Source: Lotus japonicus (taxonomy: Eukaryota; Streptophyta; Magnoliopsida; Fabales; Fabaceae). From it: a stretch of 64,000 bases of DNA. Position numbers and translations under genes: made by a program. The DNA lies in contig NC_080042.1 in the NCBI RefSeq assembly GCF_012489685.1, forward strand, positions 1,056,501 to 1,120,500, given 5' to 3'. The notes below the pieces were generated by a model. The model was not told the DNA's origin. It saw only the letters and a list, made by a program, of their open reading frames with translations, and did not search any database. This document shows, piece after piece, positions 1 through 10,021 of this stretch. Numbering within the stretch: the first letter of the stretch is position 1; every line of letters begins with the position of its first letter.

Positions 1-445
1 TGTCTGCAAATCTAAGATCGCACCTTCAAGGCTCGGGCGGGTTGAGGTACCAAACTCTGCTTCTCCTTCCATAGGGAGGCAGGAGGAAACAATAAACCAC
101 TATAAATGGCTTAAGGAAAAGAGGAAGGGGGCAGTAGAAACCTCTTGCAAGCAAAGGAAAAGTGAAGACCCACTCTGATCTAAAACGAAAACTTCTCACA
201 AGTGAAAGAACTCTAGCTAGACTAGAGAAAGGAAACTCTTCTTAGAAGTAATCTCTGTTGTTAGTTTGGACCTTAAGGCTAAAGGACACAAACCCTAGCA
301 GAGCTCGAAAAGAGAACTAACACAACTGACGTGTTCTCCTTCTAACATCACTTTGCATCCAGCTTGAGCACGTGATTGGGGAAGCTGGTTGTCATTTTGG
401 GCTTGTGCTCCTGAGTCTCAGAGGCACAGGCCCATGGTCAAACAA
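1..445 (-). other. Internal region of a Copia-type or TRIM element, no gene
   Basis: This stretch lies on the internal side of the primer-binding site at 446-463, so it should be the inside of an LTR element read on the minus strand and running off the left edge of the window. I see no gag or pol reading frame in it. The element type cannot be fixed because the second LTR is outside the window. Confidence 0.4.
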
Positions 446-463
446 CCATCGACTCTGATACCA
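446..463 (-). other. Primer-binding site, initiator-Met tRNA type
   Basis: The minus strand reads TGGTATCAGAGTCGATGG one base after the LTR end. TGGTATCAGAG is the usual plant primer-binding site complementary to the 3' end of initiator methionine tRNA, as in Copia and TRIM elements. Confidence 0.75.
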
Positions 464-464
464 C

Positions 465-681
465 TGTTGGGCCAAACAAAGGGACACACAAAGGAGATGA
501 TTTTTAAAACTTGGGGTTAAAACTCCACATTGGGCTTTTAGCAAACCATAAGTGGACCATACACCACATCCTTCACCCAAAACCTTAAGGCAATGGGTGT
601 ATGGGTCCTCACACTTATAAACCACTCAAACTTATCCTTATTTTTCCAATGTGGGACTTACTCACACTTGAATTCCCAACA
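465..681 (-). repeat. Short LTR (217 bp)
   Basis: The segment begins TGTTGGG and ends CCCAACA, a perfect 7-bp terminal inversion of the TG..CA type, and a tRNA-Met primer-binding site adjoins it on the minus strand. The small size suits a TRIM or another short-LTR Copia-like element. Whether it is a solo LTR cannot be settled because the partner LTR would lie left of position 1. Confidence 0.7.
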
Positions 682-754
682 AATTCTCCACACCACCAAA
701 GTGATACATGTCATGCCTATTTGTAGGCTTTTCGCACCGACAGTAATAAGTTGG

Positions 755-848
755 TGTTCCGTACTAAGGCTTACTAAAGAAATAAATGAATTGTTCTAGA
801 CATGAACATTAAGAAAGGGTGTAGTCCTTAGAGTAGAGAGATTGCACT

Positions 849-883
<35 letters not shown>

Positions 884-1640
884 TAAATGAATTTCATGTG
901 TTATTAGCAAATGTGTCAAGAGTCCTTTACAAATGGTAACCGCTCCCTATTTATAGTAAGGAGCTTTCCTAGCATGCGTAACTGACTCGGTTGGGCCTGT
1001 TGGGCCTCGCTGGAGGAGGCCCAATCTCCAGGCTGGGCGACCGCCGCTTGGCAGGTAACCCCTGGGCGTAGGCCCCCTAGGGGCTCGCCAAGTCCACAAG
1101 ACACCGGACACGAAGCATGAGGGCTAGGTGTGTCTTAAAGATTGAAACAACTAACCACAAACGTAGTTGTGCTAAAAATATCTAAGTTGCCGACATGGCG
1201 CTAAAAGCAATAAAATTTCGCAAGACCATCAGTCGCAAGTCCATAAGTCCACGAGCGGCGGTCGTGGGGAGTTTGGTCGCCACGCTTGTGGGGCAATCGT
1301 GGTGAGTTTGGTCGCCTCGTATGTTGACACGTCAGGGGAGTGGAAAAGTCACCGTATCTTTGAAATCTCAACTGCCACTCTCAAATCGTCACCTCACGTC
1401 ATAAAGTCCCGAAACCCGAGCCAATCACGCGCAATAACTGCACGCCGCCTGCCCTTCACACGCTCCCTTCAATGCAGCCATTCTCTTTCCTCATCGTGGG
1501 GCCCGTTGCCCCACCAACCGTTGCGGCTTCTCACACGTCCCTCCCCACTCATCTTTCGAACCTATAAAACTCCCATTACTCCAACCATTCATTTCACTAA
1601 AAACACAAACAATGGTTTGAACTGGTGCTGGTGGCATTTG
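755..1640 (-). mobile_element. Tat-like Ty3/gypsy LTR plus adjoining internal fragment
   Basis: Positions 755-1096 are homologous to the LTRs at 15951-16271 and 23207-23526. They share the start TGTTCCGT, the AGAGTCCTTTAC block, the TATTTATA segment, the GGGCC-rich block and the end CCAAGTCCA. Positions 1097 to about 1640 resemble the internal DNA that follows the LTR at 16272 (CACAAGACACCG, then GAAGCATGAG). It is therefore one end of a second, more diverged member of the same family, truncated before any recognisable ORF. Confidence 0.65.
851..880. repeat. (GA)15 microsatellite
   Basis: Fifteen uninterrupted GA units lie inside the LTR-like segment. The corresponding place in the related LTRs has only short GAGAGA tracts, so the run expanded in this copy. 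Confidence 0.95.
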
Positions 1641-1968
1641 TTTCATCCTATAGTGAAAATGATTAATTTTTTCACATTGTGCTGCAAATTGCCAATGCCA
1701 TCCTCACAAGAGAAAGTGAAGTTTTAGCTTTTACTTGACATGAATTGATGTTACCTTGCTATAGTGAAAATGATTAAATTTTAGAGAACTTCTTTCTTGA
1801 AGGCTGTATGTGCTGGATTTAAGGAGAGAACTGAACCTCTAGTCTGTTTAAGTGGACTGTGTGAGTGCCCTATCATGATACGTTGTTGTGAATTGTATTG
1901 TGAAGTTCATATTTTTGTGGTCACTCTTCTAAGTTCTAACTATATACTCTAGTATTATCATGTGCAGG

Positions 1969-2299
1969 TCCTTAATGATAAAGGCTATAATGTAGCCACT
2001 GCAGACATGTGGTCATCAAGACCGGTCCAAGGGCCTAGCCACCAAATCAAGGTCTTTAGGCCTTAAAAAAAAATTACCAAATAAAAAAGGTCTCCAAATT
2101 TTTTTTACTATGTAAAAAAATGCAAATTTTTTTAATAAATAAATATTTTTTTTAGGTAAAAAGGTCTCGCTTTAAAATTTACTTTAGGTAGTGTTAGGCC
2201 TGCCCTGGTGGTCATGTGGGGTAATTCTCTTTGTGTTGTTTGTGTTATTGGGTTTTCATGTACTTGTTTCTCGTGATTTTGTTTTGCAGCCATTTGAAA
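1969..2299 (+). pseudogene. CIPK/SnRK3-type protein kinase exon fragment
   Basis: A splice-acceptor-like GTGCAG is followed by codons reading VLNDKGYNVATADMW. After a 191-bp insertion the frame resumes as WSCGVILFVL. Together these match the activation-segment end and helix F region (VLNDKGY..ATADxWSCGVILFVL) of plant CBL-interacting protein kinases of the intron-rich clade. The reading then departs from the family, with the expected AGYLPF part missing or scrambled, and no other kinase exon was found nearby. It is a stranded fragment, by inference brought in with a transposable element or left by a deletion. Another SnRK family member as the source is possible. Confidence 0.6.
2017..2207. 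mobile_element. Small hAT-like non-autonomous insertion (191 bp)
   Basis: It interrupts the kinase fragment between exact 8-bp duplications GTGGTCAT at 2009-2016 and 2208-2215, which is the hAT superfamily length. The ends, CAAGACCGGTCC on the left and CAGGGCAGGCC on the reverse complement of the right, are imperfect inverted repeats. The interior is T-rich and A-rich with no ORF. Confidence 0.65.
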
Positions 2300-3094
2300 A
2301 GATTCTTGACATCTTGACCTTAATAATATATAAGGCTCATCCATCAAAGTGGGTCATATTACAACTTAAATTCCACAAGTTTTTCTCCTATTGGTTGTTA
2401 CAATGATATTTCAAATGTTTAAATTTGATTGGTCCATATTAACGCATTTTCATTGGTCCATATTAATGACTCAATAAATGAAGAAATTAAAAAATTAAAA
2501 ATGCCACACATTATATATTCAATAAAAAAAAACATCCATGCGACACATATATGAGGATACCCGTACGTCACCCAAAATTTAAAATTGGAAATTAATGATT
2601 AGATCTGAATATTAATTCAAGAACTCTAATTCTAATGAACTCATTTTTTTGTTATTGATAGTTTTTAATTAATTTCAAAATTTTGAACTAAATTCATAAA
2701 TTCAAAGTTGAAAATTAATTCAATTTAGAATCCTTTTTAAAATATATCAAATATTTAAAAGATTACATAAAATTTGAAATATAATATATAAATTTTTTTA
2801 AATGTATGATTGAATATTAAATAATATTTTTGAAACATTTAAATTACCAATAATAAATACCGAATTTTTTTTGAGAAATTTATTAGACAATAGTGTGCAA
2901 TAAAAAATTTAAAATTAAAATTTGAAATTAATTTTGAAGATTTTGAAATCAATCGATATAAAACTGGAAAAGAAAGTTTATTAAATTAAAATATGAGAAA
3001 TATAATTCTTTGATTCCAGCACGCATTCAGAGAGAATTACTCCCTCCACATACCGTGACTGTAATTACATCTATTTCCAATTAAGGTGATAAAT
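2300..3094. other. AT-rich intergenic stretch
   Basis: Very AT-rich sequence with many short homopolymers. I see no ORF, splice pattern, terminal repeat or RNA gene that I can support. Confidence 0.5.
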
Positions 3095-3597
3095 AAGACC
3101 ACAATTTCTTTTTCTTTTTTTTGAAAATGAAAATTATTATTGAAATGTCAAAAGCTTGAGAAAACCCCTCTCAAGAGTGGGAAATACAAATCACCAGCTA
3201 GCTAAAAACAAACCACCCACAATGGAAGTATTCTATCACATTTTGTCTTAGCAAAAAGAAACGGAAAAGATAAGATCTGAATCCCCAGATAATGCAACTG
3301 CCATATGAAAATCCTCAGTCCTGACCCACCTATACAACCCTCAATAAACACCCGCAAAGCCTGCTCAAAACTTGACATCTACCAAACATGATCCATAATC
3401 CCCACACCCCTCGTGTTGCACCACGAGTACACCCCAATTTGCATAAGCAAATCAATTAAGGGAAAAAAAAAAGATTACTTGATCTCACAAACTCCTTCAG
3501 ATTTATGTCCTCCTCCTCCACGTTCCTCGACAAAAAGAATTCTCCCCCTACAACAACCAGCTCAAAACACCTCATCATCCAACGCATCAAACATAAA

Positions 3598-4545
3598 CTA
3601 TTGAAAGCGATGGCTTGCAATATGATTAGCCAATTCACGCACTACTATTTCCTCAGGACAATCAAATAACATGCCAGCACGCACACTATTAATGTATGCA
3701 CGTCGCGCCCTTGTTTGAATACCTTCCGGACTATTCCAATCCGCTGGCACCAGCGATAGTGTATCCTTTTCATATATCTTTTGTTGTACAAACCCATTCT
3801 TCCGAGGTCTTCCTGGCGGACGTTTGGGTTTGGCCTCCAAAACTGGCAATATCTCCTTGCGCGGGCGACCTCTCTTCTTTTTAGGAGCCCCCTCCATAGC
3901 ATTTGACTTGCGGTGTGGTTTGGTTGTTGACACCAAAGATACGTCTGGGACTAAAGCTTGGATAGCATCAACCTCAAAATCACTTGCCCCAGAATCACTT
4001 ATTTAGCTTTCTGCTTCCAAAGATAAATTATTGGCTTGTGCTAATGTTTGACACACCTCTATTACTTCTTCCCTTGACTTAGCTCCCCAAAAAAAGGTGG
4101 AGATTTTATTACTGTTGGGCCCCATCGATTCAACCAAGTACACACGCACAGCGTGATTTTCCCACCTCTGTTGCCATACCATGTTATGGAATTTGCCCCA
4201 TAAAAGCATGTGTTTAAACACCTCTTGTAAGGAATTAAAATATAGCATCTTCCATAGTAAAGTTTTTCTCCCACGTTGCTTCTCCCCAACATATAGAGAC
4301 AATTTTTTGAAATCAAAATTATTAAAATACTCCAGCTTCTTAATTGACTCATAACCATAACCGGATTCAATCATATCTAAAGTTTGATGAGAATCCAATA
4401 ATTCCATATCCACCACTTGAAGAGAATTTGTTTTGTCCATAACTTCCACTTGGAAAATAGGCAGCTCCTTAATTGTCTCCATATCCCTGACCTGCGCTTT
4501 AATTGTATCCTTCTGATTCACAACAATTTTCGGCTGGAAAATCAT
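3598..4545 (-). pseudogene. C-terminal part of LINE ORF1 with AT-hook motifs
   Basis: Two segments in one frame, 4545-4003 and 4002-3598, are separated by a single in-frame TAA at about 4003. The second contains KKKRGRPRKE and KRPPGRPRKN, two AT-hook-like minor-groove binding motifs, followed by a short conserved tail with AYINSVRAGMLF. This frame differs from that of the main ORF1 segment, so at least one frameshift and one nonsense change separate them. The second LINE in this window has a comparable tail with RGRPLGSKNKP just before its endonuclease start, which supports placing this piece at the ORF1 C-terminus. Confidence 0.6.
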
Positions 4546-4699
4546 GGATTGAGAGCTCCTTTGACTAGAATAACTTCTGCCATAAAATTATGGATTCAGG
4601 CCAATTCTTCCATTTGAATTTTGAAATCCATTGAATATTTGTTGCCCGCCGTTACTTTCCCTAATCCACACATTTGAATTCCGACATCCTCGCTCCTCA

Positions 4700-6109
4700 T
4701 TACTTGCCAAGTAACTGCTTCGCTCCATTAATGACATGTACGTTTACCGGAGTTTGAGATAATTTCGCCGTTAACGTTACCTCTGTTTCCGCCGCCGCCG
4801 TATTATTCTGTCCACCACCAGCGTCCATCTCCTCTGATAGTGTCTCTCCGTCATTCTCTATGACCCTATCTTCTGTGATTCCGACACCCTCACCATCTTC
4901 TCCGTCGCATGCAACGTCCTTGTGCCTCCAGTGCTCATCTTGCCAAGACGATTGGCCGTGAACCTCTTCATCGCCGCTATCGCTGGCGTGGAACTCGTCA
5001 TCCTCTGGCTCGTCCTCGACACTTACTCCATCCGAGTCACTCAAATCCCTCCTCGAAACAGGTTGAGCCACTCGTGGCTTGGCTGCAAAAAAGTTCCCAC
5101 CAACATGAACCGGTTCCAAGTGGATCGTATGCCTCCTGCCATCAATCTGCACCACTATACTTGTCGCTGCCAAGACTGGTTCCTTGGTGTCTATAAGCAC
5201 CCTCGCGACGTCAAAGCGATCTATATTCCTTGTTGCATCATCCATGCACACCAGACGTCCCACAGAAGACAATGCAACCTCAAAGAAATCAAAGCCCCAC
5301 ACATAAACAGGCACTCCAAGGATTCTTACCCATGTTAAAAAACTTTTAGAACTGGTCTCCACTGTGCAAGGCTCAATCTCCATGAACTTTTCATGTAAAA
5401 AATCATGTGCCTCTTTTAAAATCTCCAACATATCCTCATGTGTAGGGAACTCAAGAAGCACCTCCCTTGCACCCAAAGGCTTGACCTTAATCATCCCAAG
5501 GCCATTGATATTGAGAAATTCTTGAATCCCATCCACGGAATACACCCCAGCCAATGTCGCCGCTGCCAACGTTTCCATACGCCTTCTATCTTCCTCCGTA
5601 GATAAGAACTCTGTGATACATGTCTCCCTGATCACCCCTTCCTGTTCGTAGCATGCCTCCTTCACCCTCCACACCTTCTTCGTCCTTGGCTTCTTCACAA
5701 TCAGATTGTTGCTCTGAACTTTCGGCCTCCACTCCTGCTGTATGCTGCGTTGTCCAGCTTTGTCATACTGCGCCAGGTTCGCAGCAAGAAAAGATTGGAA
5801 CATGGTCGCCCCATGTAAACACCGAATCGCCTTCAACGCGTCGTCTTTGTACTTGAACCTAACAAAGCCAAATCTGGTTCGCCGGCCCAGCTTCTTACGT
5901 CGCTGCAAGTACACACCCATCACCTTCCCAAATTGAAAAACCTTCTCCTTCAATTGCAGATATGAAACAATATCTACAAATCCATCTATGAACACCATTG
6001 TTTCCTCCACACTCTGGGTAACATGCTCCGGGTGTCTAGATCTCTGCGCATCCTGTCCTCCGGTGGCGGCACCAGTACCGCGAGTACCCGGAGCCCTAGC
6101 AGAGCTCAT
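4700..6109 (-). CDS. LINE ORF1-type protein with RRM domain
   Basis: In plant L1 elements the ORF1 product binds element RNA in a ribonucleoprotein particle. I chose the ATG at 6109 because it lies inside the flanking duplications; an ATG further upstream at 6154 would start outside the element. The predicted protein has 469 residues. About 40 residues in, an RRM-like fold shows FIDGFVD (RNP2-like) and RFGFVRF (RNP1-like). A middle part with LEFPTHEDM and SFLTWVRILGVPVYVWG resembles the DUF4283-like region of plant LINE and retroelement ORF1 proteins. It is followed by an acidic, low-complexity C-terminal part. The frame ends at 4700 and the continuation is in another frame, so the original ORF1 is probably broken here. 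It is a transposon protein, not a host gene. Confidence 0.7.
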   Translation of the reverse strand: MSSARAPGTRGTGAATGGQDAQRSRHPEHVTQSVEETMVFIDGFVDIVSYLQLKEKVFQFGKVMGVYLQRRKKLGRRTRFGFVRFKYKDDALKAIRCLHGATMFQSFLAANLAQYDKAGQRSIQQEWRPKVQSNNLIVKKPRTKKVWRVKEACYEQEGVIRETCITEFLSTEEDRRRMETLAAATLAGVYSVDGIQEFLNINGLGMIKVKPLGAREVLLEFPTHEDMLEILKEAHDFLHEKFMEIEPCTVETSSKSFLTWVRILGVPVYVWGFDFFEVALSSVGRLVCMDDATRNIDRFDVARVLIDTKEPVLAATSIVVQIDGRRHTIHLEPVHVGGNFFAAKPRVAQPVSRRDLSDSDGVSVEDEPEDDEFHASDSGDEEVHGQSSWQDEHWRHKDVACDGEDGEGVGITEDRVIENDGETLSEEMDAGGGQNNTAAAETEVTLTAKLSQTPVNVHVINGAKQLLGK

Positions 6110-6144
6110 TCCATTCCCCTTTTGAGTGCATAAGACCCAAATTT

Positions 6145-7890
6145 CTATGGCCAATTATATAATTTATGCTTTTGTTAATGTATGAATCACTTATTTTTTA
6201 CAATCTCTTTCAAATCAATTAATTATATCTCTTTTTATTGTTTATTTTGACTCACCATGTCTTGCTATTCTCATTCTCCACAAGTCATTTTCTCTATTCT
6301 ATACCGATCTCCATCAGCAATTGTTTTTCTTGAAGGTACAGTTGTTATTCCAACATTTTGGGTTCGAGCATTAGGGGAGGTAATAACTTTAAAGTGAGAA
6401 AGGTTCAATGAAGGTGGATGTAGTTTTTTTAAATGGTTTATTTGCATTTTCTTCCTTTTCATGTTAACCTTTTTTTGATTTGAATTTTTGCAGTCCTTTT
6501 CAAATCACTTATTTTCAGCACCAACTTCAAAGAAAATGATATGTCTCCTTTTTCATCCCATCCTAATTCATCTTACATTTAGTTTATCATTAAATCATTC
6601 TTTTCTCCAGTCGTTCTTTCTCACATGTTCAGGTTGGTCTCACCCCACTTCCATAGGCGATTGTATTTGTTGTGGTGCTAATCATATTGAACCTATGCAT
6701 GTCCTTCAATGATTTAGTCTTTTTTTTTTCTCATTGTAACTATTAACTTAAATTAAAATAAAAAATAGAGAAAAAATTAACGATGTATTAAATTTGCACA
6801 AAATAGCACATATAATCAATATTTATTTGGAAATTTAATGATGCTGTAAAATCATTAATGATGCTATAAAATATTAAGAAAAAATAAAAATTAAACATAT
6901 TTTCTAAAAAAATTAAAATGAAAACATTAATGATGCTATAAAGTCAAACAAAAAATAGCACATAATAATCAATATTTAATTTATTATCTAATTTGGAGGA
7001 AACTAAATATAATCCATATGCTCTTTTAAGAGTAAATTATACAACTTTTCCGATGTATCAAAAAAAAGAGTAAATTATACATCACCTATTTGTTTTGATT
7101 TATTTTGCATTTTTTGTATATATAATTGTTTTATTCTATTAACATAAGGGTGGTATGACCTATATATTATTTGAAAGTATATATTTTAATATTACGAATG
7201 AATTTTTTTGGGTCAAATTTAGCAAATATATTTATTTATTATTCTTTTATTTGAATTATTTGAGATTTTGCAATGAAGAAAAATAAATATAAGAGTCCTT
7301 CTTAAACATAATATTCTAATGTTTTTTTATAAATTGGTAATTATGAAAATAATTACCAAGTAATTTTACCATTTTAAACCTTAATGTCATTTCTTTTATT
7401 ATTATGATTTTTAATTAAAATATGGTATATAAATTTATCATCCAAAAGTTAGAAGGATGTTTATTGCGAGCTAAAGGGTTAGAATGCTATTTGATTGTTT
7501 TGAGGAGTTGGTAGTTTAGGGTTTGACGGAGCAGACTGGGAGTCGCGGGACGCAATAGAAGGTGAGGGTTTTGTTCCTTTGAATTTGGGGTACGAGTGCA
7601 ACCAGAAATGATGTTGTAGGGACCAGAGCTTATTGTAGGGAGAAGAGAATTGTTGGAAGATTGGTCAAACTCTATTGGCTTGGACCAAAGTTTATTTATT
7701 AATAAACTTTCTAATGTTTTAAAAAAATATCATCCAAAAGACTTTTCTCAATTAATATTGACATCTCTTAATTTTTTTAGAAAATATTAATATATAAAAT
7801 CCATAAAAATAAAATTTAAATATATATATATTTCTAATTTTTTTATAAAAAGTTGCAAAATTAGAATATAACATAAATTTAATAGATTTA
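6145..7890. other. AT-rich intergenic DNA, possible Helitron interior
   Basis: I found no gene in this stretch. Its right part may belong to the Helitron whose helicase remnant begins near 7896, but the Helitron 5' TC end could not be located by eye. The short ORFs here have no recognisable motif. Confidence 0.4.
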
Positions 7891-7895
7891 TTGTC

Positions 7896-9783
7896 GATGA
7901 ACTAAACTATGACAAAGATGCATTCAAGATACAATATGAGGAGTTTCTTAGTATGCTTAGACCTGAGCAAAAGTCTATATATTAGAGGGTTGTCACATAT
8001 GTGTTGTCAAACTTAGGAGGCTTATACTTTTACATGGCTATTGTGGAACCGGAAAGACTTTTGTTTGTTACACTTTATCCGCGTCACTTAGGTCCAGATG
8101 ACTAATTGTGCTTAATGTTGCTTCCAGTGGCATAGCATCATTACTCTTGCCTGGAGGCAGAACATGCGGGTAACCACAGCTGAGACTGTAGATGAAGCAA
8201 AAGAAATCAAAGAGTTTGCAGATTGGATTCTTAAAATTGGAAACGACGATCATCCTAATTCCGTAGCAAGAGAGTATGATGTTCAAATCCCATGAGATCT
8301 GCTCATCCCAATTAGTCTTGACCCATTAACGAAATTGATTAAATAGAGACATCCTGACCTTCCGCAAAAAATGAAAAACCAGCAATTATTTCAAGATATA
8401 GCAATATAGACCCCTACACTAGAGGCTATTGTAATCAATGTTCTGAAAACCGGACCGGACCGACCGGTTCGACTGGTCACACCGGGAACCGGACACACCA
8501 CGGGTCCGAAACAATTTAAAAACCAGTTGTACAGCGAACCGGATTTGAACCGGTGAAACCGGACTTGAACCGGTGAACCAGAAGTTGAACCGGCCAAACT
8601 GGTCAAAATCGCGAGTTGGCCGGTTTTTTCCGGTTCTGTTGAGCCAGGCCATGCATTTTTTTTTAACTTTTTTTGAACTTCAGGCCATGTACTTCATTAG
8701 CTTTTATTATCAACTATTACTTCAATAGAAAAGTGGAGCATTTACTACCATGTTGACCAAAAAATTCTAAAAAACATAAGCATAATGTAGTGTCATTATT
8801 ACCATAATTGTTACCAAGGTTTTTTTTTTGAACTCTACCAAGGTTGTATACAATGAACCTTCTCATTACCTAGGTAGCTCCAAACCGTTACTTTTTAATA
8901 ATTTTTTCTTTAAATAGCTTTCGTGTGTATTGTGTAAATACACAAACTTAAAATATTAAAAATGTTTATATTTTTATGTTATTTTACTAATTAATTATAT
9001 TTTTAATAGTTTTATTTATTAAAATATTGTTTATTTATTTAAAATTATTATTTAATTATTACCGGTTCAATTACGATTCGACGTACGGTTCGATCTCGGT
9101 TGAACCTTTAAACCTTGAACCAGTAACTCCATCGGTTTGATGTCCGGTCCGGTTTTCAGAACATTGGTTGAAATGATAAACACTTACATGCTTGGCATGA
9201 TAGTTGCACCAGAACGTGAATATCTGAGCCCCGACTCTGTCTTTTGATCTGATGAGGATTATGAAATCCGAGGTGAGTGGTTTACCACATAATTTTTGAA
9301 CGACACTAAAAGTTCAGGAATCTCTAACCACAAACTATTATTGAAAATTGGTACTCCAATCATGCTTTTAAGAAATATAAACCAAGCAACAAGTTTATGC
9401 AATGGAACAAGGTTAATTGGGGATGAACTTGGTGAATGTGCTATTAATGCAACTGTTATCACGGGAAAAAATGCTAATGACAAAGTGCACATTTCAAGAA
9501 TGGACTTGGTTCCTTCTGATTCCAAATTTTCAATTAAATTCAGAAGAACACAGTTTCCAATTGCAATATGCTTTGCGATGACCATAAACAAAAGTCAAGG
9601 ACAAACACTATCTCAGGTTTAGCTCATCTTTCCGAGGCACGTCTTCACTCATGATCAGTTATATGTATCTCTCTCTAGAGTACGCTCAAAGAAGAGTCTT
9701 AAACTTTGCATACTGGATGAGTCGGGCAAACGACATACCAGTACTGTGAATGTAGTGTTTAAGGAAGTTTTTGGAAATGTTTG
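7896..9783 (+). pseudogene. Helitron Pif1-like helicase, decayed
   Basis: Pif1-type helicase is the C-terminal part of the Helitron Rep-helicase that drives rolling-circle transposition. Remnants run collinearly in several frames: LRPEQKSIY, then in another frame HGYCGTGKTFVC (Walker A) and IVLNVASSGIASLLLPGGRT, then EIKEFADWILKIGN. After a 731-bp insertion come TPTLEA and VEMINTYM, LLRNINQATSLCNGTRL, ICFAMTINKSQGQTL (helicase motif VI region) and HDQLYVSLSRV. Frameshifts, stops and a large deletion between the Walker A region and EIKEFADW make it non-functional. No Rep (HUH) domain was seen upstream. Confidence 0.8.
8436..9166. mobile_element. MITE-like insertion with CAATGTTCTGAAAACCGG ends
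   Basis: The segment splits the helicase remnant. Its ends are inverted copies: CAATGTTCTGAAAACCGGAC on the left and the reverse complement of GTCCGGTTTTCAGAACATTG on the right. The left interior is rich in ACCGG and CCGGTT motifs. The flanking 8-mers ATTGTAAT and GTTGAAAT agree at 6 of 8 positions, so the target duplication is only suggestive and the superfamily stays open. No transposase is encoded. Confidence 0.7.
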
Positions 9784-9937
9784 ATATATACAACATAATT
9801 TCATTTATTTATTTTATTTTTCTATTCATATATCATTACGCGGTTGACTTATACACGATTGACTTATTTATAATTCAAAAATTACATATATATATATGAA
9901 AACTAATTTATTTATTGAAAAATTCCAACATAAAATT

Positions 9938-9965
9938 CCGTGCAGCGCACGGGTTATTGCACTAG
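9938..9965 (+). other. Helitron 3' terminus
   Basis: A hairpin CCGTGC-AGC-GCACGG is followed about ten bases later by CTAG and then T at 9966. A short GC hairpin, a CTRR end and a T at the 3' flank are the defining Helitron 3' signals. The strand agrees with the helicase remnant just upstream. Confidence 0.8.
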
Positions 9966-10021
9966 TTCAAGATGGTGATTATACCCTACGGCTAGCCCCT
10001 TAATATTTAATAACATGTTTA

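Larger units (their letters stand above)
3108..6131 (-). mobile_element. L1-type LINE lacking ORF2 (about 3.0 kb)
   Basis: The element is flanked by near-matching 13-base direct repeats: AAGACCACAATTT at 3095-3107 and AAGACCCAAATTT at 6132-6144. This is normal for LINE insertions made by target-primed reverse transcription. The plus-strand left edge is T-rich, which is the A-rich 3' tail of a minus-strand LINE. Reading leftward from 6131 there is a short 5' leader, ORF1 (4700-6109), a broken continuation (3598-4545), about 490 bp of 3' untranslated sequence, and the tail. No endonuclease or reverse transcriptase is present, so about 3-4 kb of the usual L1 is missing. Either ORF2 was deleted internally or this is a non-autonomous LINE family. 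Confidence 0.75.
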
